Shown here: one piece after another, positions 50,095-57,253 of the stretch
Position numbering within the stretch: the first letter of the stretch is position 1
Layout of the letters: each line of letters starts with the position of its first letter
Source: Prauserella_A sp040645195
GTDB taxonomy: Bacteria > Actinomycetota > Actinomycetes > Mycobacteriales > Pseudonocardiaceae
DNA length: 64,000 nucleotides
Direction: 5' to 3'
NCBI RefSeq assembly: GCF_040645195.1
Contig: NZ_JBEYXW010000003.1
Location: 1-64,000, forward strand
Translations under genes and position numbers: made by a program
Notes under the pieces: model-generated
Database searches by the model: none
What the model saw: only the letters and a program-made list of their open reading frames with translations
Told to the model about the DNA's origin: nothing

Positions 50095-51003
50095 TCAGCG
50101 GCCCGGCTCCTCGACAAGGAGCCGGGCCGCCTCCGTGCGCGCGGCGTGAAGCAGGGCCGTGACGGCAGCCGACGGCGAGTCGGGTGCGTAGACGAGCACC
50201 AGCGGCAGCGCGAACTCCTGATGCAGTGGCAGGAAGGCGAGGTCGTCCCGGTCCCGGTCCACGAAAAGCAGTGGCAGCACCGAAACCCCGGCTCCGGCGG
50301 CGACCAGAGCGAGCTGCGCCCACATGTCGTCGGCCTCGATGATCCGGCGCGGTGAGCAGCCGGCCTCGGACAACAGGCGGATCAGCTCGTCGTAGAACGC
50401 CGGATTGCGCTCTCTCGGCGCCATCACGAAGTCCTCACCATCGAGGTCGGCGATCACCGAGACACCCGTTGCGGCGAGCGGATGTTCGCGCGGTACGGCC
50501 GCGAACAGCGGTTCATGCATCAGCGGCTCCACCGCGAGGCCCGCAGGCGCGTCGTGGCTGCGCAGGATCCCCGCGTCCAACTGGCCGTCGACCAGGTGCC
50601 GCAGCTGCGTGTGGCTGCTCGACGGGTGCAGGCTCACCCGGACGTCGGGCACGTCCTCGCGCACGGCACGCAGAATGCGCGGCATCAAGCGCCGCATCGC
50701 CGGGTTCACCGAGCCGACACGGATACCCGCGGTACGGCCCGCTGCGGCGTCCCTGGTCATCTCCTCGAGCCGCACCAGATCGGCAAGCACCTGCCGCGCT
50801 CCCTCGACCAGGGTCTCCCCCGCGCGGGTAAGCCGGCTCCGCCGGGTGGTGCGCTCGATCAGCCGACCACCGACCCGCTTCTCCAGCCGCTGCACCGTCT
50901 GGCTGAGCGTCGGCTGCGAGATGTTCAGGCGGTCCGCGGCCCGGCTGAAGCTCAGCTCGTCGGCGAGGACGACCAGATACTGCAAGTCCCGGATGCTCAT
51001 CAT
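50095..51003 (-). CDS. LysR-family transcriptional regulator
   Basis: A 302-residue regulator. The N-terminal HTH is LSFSRAADRLNISQPTLSQTVQRLEKRVGG. The effector domain starts near residue 90 (IRVGSVNPAMRRLMPRILRAV) and includes DAGILRSHD and VAAGAGVSVLPLLF. It converges on tctA and is the last gene of the island, so it probably answers to the imported carboxylate or an intermediate. LysR genes usually read divergently from their targets; here the target promoter may instead be at 45983-46235. Start: adjacent ATGs at 51003 and 51000. Confidence 0.87.
   Translation of the reverse strand: MMSIRDLQYLVVLADELSFSRAADRLNISQPTLSQTVQRLEKRVGGRLIERTTRRSRLTRAGETLVEGARQVLADLVRLEEMTRDAAAGRTAGIRVGSVNPAMRRLMPRILRAVREDVPDVRVSLHPSSSHTQLRHLVDGQLDAGILRSHDAPAGLAVEPLMHEPLFAAVPREHPLAATGVSVIADLDGEDFVMAPRERNPAFYDELIRLLSEAGCSPRRIIEADDMWAQLALVAAGAGVSVLPLLFVDRDRDDLAFLPLHQEFALPLVLVYAPDSPSAAVTALLHAARTEAARLLVEEPGR
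50098..50130 (+). terminator. tctA terminator embedded in the 3-prime end of the LysR gene
   Basis: A 14-bp perfect stem (GCGGCCCGGCTCCT and complement, loop CGACA) starts 10 bp after the tctA stop. It also encodes the last residues (VEEPGR) of the convergent LysR protein. Confidence 0.8.
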
Positions 51004-51328
51004 GCAGCGAGTCTGCCGCATCCTCGGCCGCAAACGGCTTTGGACTGCGTTGACTCATTGCTCACCAGTGATTTTACCCAGTTCGTCACATTCCGTGTTG
51101 ATCCGGAAATCAACAGTGCGCATTCAATTCATCACTCCACAGAATTCTGTCGCCAATGATGATCTGTGTTCCTCAACACCTTGACGTGATTTGATCGTGT
51201 CCATTTCGTAATGTCCTCGTCGGTGCGCGTTAACGGATCTTGTCTACAACGGACCGTTTGCGTGACACCCCGCCGGTTCAGGCCCCCGACAGAGCCGGCG
51301 GTTTGTCCATAAGAAGGAGACCACCCCC
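51004..51328. other. 325-bp intergenic region upstream of the transglycosylase gene
   Basis: AT-richer than its surroundings (51055-51215), probably holding the promoters of the LysR gene and the transglycosylase gene. A weak hairpin with 7-bp arms (CCGCCGG at 51270-51276, CCGGCGG at 51295-51301) lies in the leader. I looked for a ydaO-type c-di-AMP riboswitch, which often precedes such genes in actinobacteria, and could not recognise its conserved core. Confidence 0.4.
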
Positions 51329-52276
51329 ATGGGATGGCACGAGAAAAAAGATCAAGCAAGAAAGATCATCCCCCGCCTGACCCCGACCCGAGCAATTGAT
51401 CAGACAAAAAGGATGGCGCTTCATCTCGCGCCCAGTCGAATAGTCGATCAAACGAAAAAGATCGTTCCGCTGCTGACCCCGAGTAACTCAGCGGCACATG
51501 CGAAATTGATCAGCTCGCCGAGCGCCGTCGTGCGCACCTACCTCGCGATGGGCGTTCTCGTCGCGGCTGTGATCAGCATGATCGCGCCGAACACCGCCTC
51601 CAGCGCGGACACGCAGGCCGATGCGTCTGCGACCAACGGCTCCACCGTGCAGCTGGCCGACGAGACCAGCACTGACAGCGAGGCGCCTGACCCCGCACTG
51701 GAACCGGAGGCACCCGCTCCAGCCCCCGAGCCGGAAGCCGCTCCCCCGGCGGATGCTCCCAGCTCGGAACCGGCACCGGCACCTGAGCCGGCACCCGCGC
51801 CCGAGCCGACCCCGGAACCGGCCCCCGCACCGGAACCGGAGCCCGCGCCCGAGCCCGCTCCGGAACCCGCGCCCGCTCCGGCGCCGGAACCCGCACCGGC
51901 CGAGTACAGCCAGCCGACCGACCAGGTCGGCCAGTGGATCAGCTCGGCCATCGCCACCATGCAATCGGCGGGCGTACCAGTGTCCGAAAGCGACAGTGCG
52001 AACATCCGGACGATCATCGAGAAGGAGTCCGCAGGCGACCCCTCAGCCATCAACCTGTGGGACAGCAACGCAGCGGCTGGAACGCCGTCGAAGGGTCTGA
52101 TGCAGACCATCGACCCGACGTTCAACGCCTACAAGTTGCCTGGACACGAGGACATCTACAACCCGGTCGACAACATCATCGCCGGCGTGCGGTACACGCT
52201 GTCCCGCTACGGCAGCTTCTCCGGACACCCCGGACTGGCGTCCATGGCGGGCGGTGGCGGTTACCAAGGTTACTGA
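51329..52276 (+). CDS. Membrane-anchored lytic transglycosylase with Pro/Glu/Ala linker
   Basis: A 315-residue cell-wall enzyme. Residues about 1-65 are charged and contain a 16-residue repeat (TRAIDQTKRMALHLAP, then SRIVDQTKKIVPLLTP). One membrane segment follows (LAMGVLVAAVISMIAP). Next comes a long low-complexity PAPEPEP linker (about 120-192) and a lysozyme-like SLT domain. The SLT catalytic Glu is in IRTIIEKESAGDPSAINLWD, with PSKGLMQTIDPTFNAY and NIIAGVRYTLSRYGS. It should cleave peptidoglycan outside the membrane. The start follows AAGAAGGAGACC. The N-terminal repeats may bind something in the cytoplasm. Confidence 0.85.
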   Translation: MGWHEKKDQARKIIPRLTPTRAIDQTKRMALHLAPSRIVDQTKKIVPLLTPSNSAAHAKLISSPSAVVRTYLAMGVLVAAVISMIAPNTASSADTQADASATNGSTVQLADETSTDSEAPDPALEPEAPAPAPEPEAAPPADAPSSEPAPAPEPAPAPEPTPEPAPAPEPEPAPEPAPEPAPAPAPEPAPAEYSQPTDQVGQWISSAIATMQSAGVPVSESDSANIRTIIEKESAGDPSAINLWDSNAAAGTPSKGLMQTIDPTFNAYKLPGHEDIYNPVDNIIAGVRYTLSRYGSFSGHPGLASMAGGGGYQGY

Positions 52277-52289
52277 CACCAACCGCTCG

Positions 52290-52326
52290 TGGGTGTTGCG
52301 TCGCGTATCGCGCGGCGCAACACCCA
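52290..52326 (+). terminator. Hairpin terminator after the transglycosylase gene
   Basis: Arms TGGGTGTTGCG and CGCAACACCCA (11 bp) enclose a 15-base loop that can itself pair (CGCG-TAT-CGCG). It lies 13 bp after the stop. Confidence 0.75.
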
Positions 52327-52343
52327 TTGGCACTGGCACGATC

Positions 52344-52357
52344 ACTACACCTGTAGT
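52344..52357. promoter_or_regulatory. Small dyad upstream of the glycosyltransferase
   Basis: ACTAC-ACCT-GTAGT, 11 bp upstream of the ATG, where a -10 region or an operator would lie. No Shine-Dalgarno is visible, so the gene may be leaderless. Weak evidence. Confidence 0.35.
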
Positions 52358-52368
52358 AGCTTCATTGC

Positions 52369-53466
52369 ATGCGGGTTCTGTTGGTATCGGCGCCACTGCT
52401 TGGCCACGTGTTCCCGATGATGCCGCTTGCCCTCGCGCTTCGCGCCGCGAAATGCGACGTGCTCGTCGCCACCGGCGGTGAAGCGCTTCGGGTGCGGGAC
52501 ACCGGGATCGCCGTGGCCGACGTCGCCGCCAAGGTCCGGCTGCGGCGATACGGGCTGCGACTGTTGTTGACTCATCCGCTGATGGCGAAAACGGAACTGG
52601 CCGGAGGCGCTGATCTCCGGTTCGTCTCCCGGCTCTTCGCCGCAGCGAACCGGCGAATGCTCGGCGCCGTTCTCGAACTCGCTGATCACTGGAAGCCGGA
52701 CATCGTCGTGCACGAGCCGCTGGCCGCTGCCGGCGCGGTGGTGGCCGCGGCTCGTGGTGTACCCGCGATCGTGCACGACACGTCCCTTTTCGACGGCACA
52801 ACACTCACCGCGGCGACCGCCGAGCAAATGGGCCATACATTGCCACCGGCCACCGTCGCGCTGCGCACAGCGCCCCCGAGCGTGGTCGATACCGGACCGG
52901 GCTGGCGACTGCGACCGGTGCCGTACAGCGGCGCGGGCCCGGTGCCCGACTGGCTTCGCCAGGAGCCAGTCCGGCCGCGAGTGCTCGTCAGCCGGAGTAC
53001 GGTCGCCGGCCCCGGTGGCGGCAAGCTGATGGCCGCCGTGGTCACCGCGGCTGAACATGTCGACGCAGAGTTCGTGTTGGTACGCCCGCCCACATCGCTG
53101 ACACAAAGAACATTGCCCACCAACGTTCGCCTTGTCGGCTGGGTACCCATCCCCGACGTCCTGCCGACCTGTGCTGCGTTGGTACACCACGGGGGCGCAG
53201 GCACTCTGCTGGCCGCACTCGCAGCAGGGGTGCCCCAGCTCATCGAACCGGGTCCCGGTGATCGCACTCAGCATGCACAATTAGTTGCCGCACGCGGGGC
53301 AGGACTTGCCTGCTCGGCCAAGGAGGTGACTGCCGAGATGCTCACATCGCTTGTCACCTCTCCGGAGCTTCGCTCGGCTGCGTCGCAGGTACGCTCCGAG
53401 ATCGCGGAGCTGCCTGGGCCTGGGGTGGTTGCTGAGCGGATTACTTCTTCGTTTGTGGTTGCCTGA
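52369..53466 (+). CDS. UGT/MGT-type glycosyltransferase (GT1 family)
   Basis: A 365-residue GT-B glycosyltransferase. The acceptor-side start is MRVLLVSAPLLGHVFPMMPLA, and the nucleotide-sugar signature is ALVHHGGAGTLLAALAAGVPQLIEPGPGDR (GT1 type). Such enzymes glycosylate natural products, lipids or drugs. It has no biosynthetic neighbours, so it may be a resistance or detoxification enzyme. Its length is slightly below the usual 380-420. Confidence 0.85.
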   Translation: MRVLLVSAPLLGHVFPMMPLALALRAAKCDVLVATGGEALRVRDTGIAVADVAAKVRLRRYGLRLLLTHPLMAKTELAGGADLRFVSRLFAAANRRMLGAVLELADHWKPDIVVHEPLAAAGAVVAAARGVPAIVHDTSLFDGTTLTAATAEQMGHTLPPATVALRTAPPSVVDTGPGWRLRPVPYSGAGPVPDWLRQEPVRPRVLVSRSTVAGPGGGKLMAAVVTAAEHVDAEFVLVRPPTSLTQRTLPTNVRLVGWVPIPDVLPTCAALVHHGGAGTLLAALAAGVPQLIEPGPGDRTQHAQLVAARGAGLACSAKEVTAEMLTSLVTSPELRSAASQVRSEIAELPGPGVVAERITSSFVVA

Positions 53467-53514
53467 ATTGTTGGGGTAGTTGGGTTTCAAGCACGCCTTC
53501 GGCGCGCCGTGTGA

Positions 53515-53564
53515 AACTGTCGCTCCAGGGGCTGGGTTGGTCTCACTGTCCACTAGCGACAGTT
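53515..53564. repeat. 10-bp inverted repeat upstream of the DUF222-HNH gene
   Basis: AACTGTCGCT at 53515-53524 and AGCGACAGTT at 53555-53564, separated by 30 bases, lie 56 bp upstream of the HNH gene start. This may be an operator or the edge of a mobile or decayed element. Nothing comparable was noticed after the gene. Confidence 0.45.
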
Positions 53565-53619
53565 CCCCACGGTTCGGGTATCGTGGTCGGGTTCCTTGTA
53601 GTGGTCTACATGTTTCGGT

Positions 53620-54783
53620 ATGATGGATCTCGTGGGGAATTCGTTGCAGGATCAAGAACTTTTGGCCCGGATTGAGGGGCTGAATCGGCTCAAGATGTGG
53701 GTTGATGCCTCGGTGCATCGGGCCGTGGACGCGCTCGTCGACTCTCGGGGACATGCTTCAGATGTGGCTGTCGAGTTGGCGTTGCTGTTGTCGGTTAGTG
53801 AGCAGCACGCTCGGCGGATGGTCGATCTGTCAACCGCCTTGGTCCATCGGCTGCCTCAGACTTTGGCTGCTATGGAGTCCGGTGTTCTCGATTCTTATCG
53901 TGCTTCGAAGGTTGCCAGCGCTACCGCTTGGCTCAATGACTCGCAGGCTCGGGAGGTCGACTCGACCATCGCCCCTCGCCTTGAGGGTAAGAATCCTCAT
54001 AAGGTGCGCCGGGTTACTACCTATTGGGCTTTGAAGGCCGATCCGGAGGGGGCTGCCCGACGGGCTTCCGTTCGTCGGGCGGAGCGGTCGGTGCAGTTGC
54101 TGCCTGGCGAGGATGGGATGTCCACATTGCTCGCCGACCTCCCCGCCGAGGTCGCCTCCTCCGCCTATGCGCGGATTGATCGGATGGCCCGCACCTTGCG
54201 TGGCGGCAACGAATCCCGCACTCTCGACCAACTTCGGGCCGACGTGTTCGCCGAATTGCTGCTCGGCTCGAACACGACCGGTTCGGGGGCGAAGGCCGAC
54301 GTGCACGTCTACGTCGACCTCGCCACCTTGGCTGGGTTGAACGACAATCCGGCTCAGTTGGCGGGGTACGGACCGATCGCGGCAGACGTGGCTAGGCAGA
54401 TTGCCGAGGAACCGTCCTCGACGTGGCGGCGGATCGTCACCGATCCACTGACCGGGGTGCCCGTGGACGTGGGGCGACAACGGTATCGCCCGCCGGCGGT
54501 GACCGACGAGTTCGTGCGGGTACGGGATCGCGAATGCCGCTTCCCGTCATGCCACCGGCCAGCGCACTTCGGCGACAACGATCACCACATTCCCTGGAAC
54601 CGCCAGGGACCCACGAATCAGGCCAACCTGGTCAACTTGTGTCGACGGCACCACCGCCTCAAGGACCGTCCAGGGTGGACTTACCGGTTACACCCGCACA
54701 CGGGCGCCGTCACCGTCACCTCACCGTCGGGCGCTACCTACACCAGCAAACCCGAACCACTTCACGACCCACCGCCGTTCTGA
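53620..54783 (+). CDS. DUF222 / HNH endonuclease-domain protein
   Basis: A 387-residue protein of the actinobacterial 13E12-like family. A helical DUF222 domain (residues about 20-270; VAVELALLLSVSEQHARRMVD, LPQTLAAMESGVLDSYRASK) precedes a C-terminal HNH nuclease motif (CRFPSCHRPAHFGDNDHHIP, then NLVNLCRRHHRLKDRPGW). The first half uses many T-ended codons and is less GC-rich than neighbouring genes, suggesting acquisition. These proteins are multi-copy in many actinobacteria and have no settled function. Start: ATG at 53620 or 53623. Confidence 0.88.
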   Translation: MMDLVGNSLQDQELLARIEGLNRLKMWVDASVHRAVDALVDSRGHASDVAVELALLLSVSEQHARRMVDLSTALVHRLPQTLAAMESGVLDSYRASKVASATAWLNDSQAREVDSTIAPRLEGKNPHKVRRVTTYWALKADPEGAARRASVRRAERSVQLLPGEDGMSTLLADLPAEVASSAYARIDRMARTLRGGNESRTLDQLRADVFAELLLGSNTTGSGAKADVHVYVDLATLAGLNDNPAQLAGYGPIAADVARQIAEEPSSTWRRIVTDPLTGVPVDVGRQRYRPPAVTDEFVRVRDRECRFPSCHRPAHFGDNDHHIPWNRQGPTNQANLVNLCRRHHRLKDRPGWTYRLHPHTGAVTVTSPSGATYTSKPEPLHDPPPF

Positions 54784-54796
54784 TGTGGACGATTTG

Positions 54797-55270
54797 CTAC
54801 GCCAGCGACTTCGCCAGGCACAGGCTCAGCGGCGAGCCGACGTACTCGCCGTACGGCTCGATATCGCTGAACCCGGCGCTGCGGTACAGGCCGATCGCAG
54901 CGGCGTGCCGGGTGCCGGTCTCCAAGACCAGGCGGCGGGCGCCCAGGGCCCGGGCGCGCTCCTCCAGCGCGCCCAGCAGGCCACGGCTCACCTTGCGGCC
55001 GCGAGCCGCCGGCCGGACGTACATGCGCTTGACTTCCGCGACACCCGGCTCGATGCTCCGCACCGCGCCGCACCCGAGGGGCAAACCCGTCAGGTAGTCG
55101 GTCGCGACCAGGAACGCACCCCGGCCGGGCCCGACCTCGTCGGGGTCCAGCCGGAAATGGTTCGCGCCCTCCTCCGGATACATCGCGGCGAGCTCGGTGT
55201 TCAGCTCGTCAATGAGGGCGCGCGCCACCGGACCCGTCAACGAGGCCGAGACAACACGGAAGCCAAGCAC
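54797..55270 (-). CDS. GNAT-family N-acetyltransferase
   Basis: A 157-residue acetyl-CoA-dependent acetyltransferase. The core is EVKRMYVRPAARGRKVSRGLLGALEERA (acetyl-CoA P-loop RxxGxxxxLL variant), followed by LVLETGTRHAAAIGLYRSAGF. The start is a GTG. The acceptor is unknown. It lies 12 bp after a methyltransferase gene and is probably co-transcribed with it. Confidence 0.87.
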   Translation of the reverse strand: MLGFRVVSASLTGPVARALIDELNTELAAMYPEEGANHFRLDPDEVGPGRGAFLVATDYLTGLPLGCGAVRSIEPGVAEVKRMYVRPAARGRKVSRGLLGALEERARALGARRLVLETGTRHAAAIGLYRSAGFSDIEPYGEYVGSPLSLCLAKSLA

Positions 55271-55282
55271 ACGTCCTCCGGC

Positions 55283-56128
55283 TCAAGGCTTGCGGCCGAC
55301 CGCGGCGAAAGCGCTGCTCGCGGGCGGGTTGTCCAGGAACTCCGCGGTCGCGGGCGATTCGCGCTCGTCGGTCCGCCACTGCGGAATCCACACCACGCCA
55401 GGGTCGACGAGCTCGTAGCCGTCGAAGAAGCGGGTGAACTCCTCGCGCGTCCGGATGAACAGCGGCGCGCTGGACTGGTTGTACTGCTTGCGCACCTCCT
55501 CGCGCTTGTCCTCGCCGTCGGCGGGGCCGCCGTCGAAGGTCAAATGCGAGGCAAGGAAATAGGAACCAGCGGGCAACAACTCGCGGTAACGGGCGACGAT
55601 CCCGTGCGGGTCATCGTCCGGCCCGAAGAAGTACAGCACGCCACACACGATCAGGCCGATCGGCTGGGTCGGGTTGAGCACGCCAGTGTCCATCGCCCGT
55701 TCCCAGATCTCCTCGACATTGCGGAGATCGCCATGCAGCACCGCATGCCGGGTCAGGTCGCCCTGGCGCTCCAGCAGCACGCGGGAATGCGCCACCGCGA
55801 CGGGCTCGTTGTCGACATAGACACACCGGCTGTCGGGGTTCACCGAGTCGGCGATCTCGTGCACGTTGCCGACCGTCGGCACGCCGGAGCCGAGGTCGAG
55901 GAACTGGGTGACGCCCTGACGCGCCAGGTACTGCACGCCACGGCCGAGGAACTCCCTGCCGACCCTCGCGATCGTCTTGACCATGGGGAACGTCTCGATG
56001 GCCTTGGCGCCGAACTCGCGGTCGATGGCCCAGTTACTCGACCCGCCGAGGAACCAGTCGTAGATCCGCGCCGGGTTGGGGCGGTCGAGGTCGACACCTT
56101 CGGGAACGTACTGCGGCTCCTGGGACAT
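55283..56128 (-). CDS. SAM-dependent methyltransferase (DUF574 family)
   Basis: A 281-residue protein of the actinobacterial S-adenosylmethionine methyltransferase family formerly called DUF574. Signatures are DRPNPARIYDWFLGGSSNWAIDRE, QFLDLGSGVPTVGNVHEIA (SAM motif I), CVYVDNEPVAVAHSRVLL and VCGVLYFFG. The start ATG follows GAGGAGAGC. Its substrate is not known. These genes are abundant in Streptomyces and Pseudonocardiaceae. Confidence 0.9.
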   Translation of the reverse strand: MSQEPQYVPEGVDLDRPNPARIYDWFLGGSSNWAIDREFGAKAIETFPMVKTIARVGREFLGRGVQYLARQGVTQFLDLGSGVPTVGNVHEIADSVNPDSRCVYVDNEPVAVAHSRVLLERQGDLTRHAVLHGDLRNVEEIWERAMDTGVLNPTQPIGLIVCGVLYFFGPDDDPHGIVARYRELLPAGSYFLASHLTFDGGPADGEDKREEVRKQYNQSSAPLFIRTREEFTRFFDGYELVDPGVVWIPQWRTDERESPATAEFLDNPPASSAFAAVGRKP

Positions 56129-56212
56129 GCGCTCTCCTCATGCGTGCGACGACCCCCTCCGCCGTCACCCTATCGTCGATCAAGGCCGGCGCTACACCCA
56201 CTGCGAGTAACG

Positions 56213-57193
56213 CTATGACGGGCCGAGCAGGCGACGACGCTCGGCGAGCACACCGGCCTGGAACCGGGTACGCGCGCCCAGCTCGTCGAGCAGTTCGGCG
56301 AGCCTGCGCGTGATCGTGCGGGAGCTGACGCCCAACTGCCGCGCGATCGCCTCGTCCTTGACCCCGGCAGCGAGTAGGGACAGCAGCTCCGGCTCGGCCA
56401 CCTCCCGGTGCGACACGTCGGGCTGGACCAGCAGCGGCGAGGACTGCTCCCACAGCAGCTCGAACAGCGCAACGAGGGCGTCGAGCAGTGCACACGGCCG
56501 GATGACCAGTGCGCTGGCCACCATGTCCTCGAGCACGAGCGGCAGCAGGGCCGCCGACCGGTCCGCGATCGCGAGCTTCATCGGCACCCGCGGATGCACC
56601 CGCGACTGCTCACCGTGCTCGGCGGCTCGGCGTGCCGCCTTCAGCGCCCCCGGATACTCCAGCGACTCGGGTGCATAGATGCCGCGGACCTCCAGATGTT
56701 CCCGCAGCCGAGCGGTCACTCCCGCCTCGGCCTGCGGCACGTTCGCGGCGTAGGGCGGCCGGTCGAAGACCATCAGTTCCCGCTCGCAGCCCCGCACGAG
56801 CTGACCGAACCGGTCGGCGACCGCCTGCTGCCCGACCAGGATCTCGAAGATCTCGTCGGGTTGCCGTTCCGCCTTCAGCGTCGCCGCCAGCGCCCGCGCG
56901 TTGCGCTGCACCTCCGTCAGCTCGGCTTGCCGCCGCGCGACGAGCAGATCGATCGCCGTGTCCGGACGCGCCGCCAGCAACCGGACCGGCCTGCCGGGCA
57001 ACCGGCTCACCAGGCCGAGCTCCTCCAGTTCGGACACTGCACGACGGACAGCGCGCGGTGACCGCTCCAGCTCGCCGGACAGCTCGGCCATCGTGCGGCC
57101 GGGCCCCGACAGCAACGCCCGGTAGACCGTCTCGCCGAACGCCGTGATTCCCAGTGCCTCGAGCATCCCTCCATGCTGGCGAATGGTAGACAT
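56213..57193 (-). CDS. TrmB-type / LuxR-HTH regulator divergent from the subtilase
   Basis: A 326-residue regulator with two DNA-binding segments: an N-terminal TrmB-like winged helix (RTMAELSGELERSPRAVRRAVSELEELGLV) and a C-terminal LuxR-type HTH (LLSLLAAGVKDEAIARQLGVSSRTITRRLAELLDELG). The middle part resembles a phospholipase-D-like sensor fold seen in this actinobacterial family. It reads divergently from the subtilase gene across 60 bp, so it may control that protease. ATG at 57193; an ATG nine codons later is possible. Confidence 0.82.
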   Translation of the reverse strand: MSTIRQHGGMLEALGITAFGETVYRALLSGPGRTMAELSGELERSPRAVRRAVSELEELGLVSRLPGRPVRLLAARPDTAIDLLVARRQAELTEVQRNARALAATLKAERQPDEIFEILVGQQAVADRFGQLVRGCERELMVFDRPPYAANVPQAEAGVTARLREHLEVRGIYAPESLEYPGALKAARRAAEHGEQSRVHPRVPMKLAIADRSAALLPLVLEDMVASALVIRPCALLDALVALFELLWEQSSPLLVQPDVSHREVAEPELLSLLAAGVKDEAIARQLGVSSRTITRRLAELLDELGARTRFQAGVLAERRRLLGPS

Positions 57194-57253
57194 GGCGACA
57201 AGCCGCCACGAAGATCCATTCCGTCACACCTGCCCGGCAGGTAGGACGAGATC

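Noticed and set aside
51004..51328. Possible c-di-AMP (ydaO-type) riboswitch before the transglycosylase gene
   Set aside because: The context fits, but I could not identify the conserved core; only one weak hairpin is present.
53281..53754. 157-codon leftward frame with Cys residues between the glycosyltransferase and HNH genes
   Set aside because: Overlaps two well-supported genes and has no domain or ribosome site.
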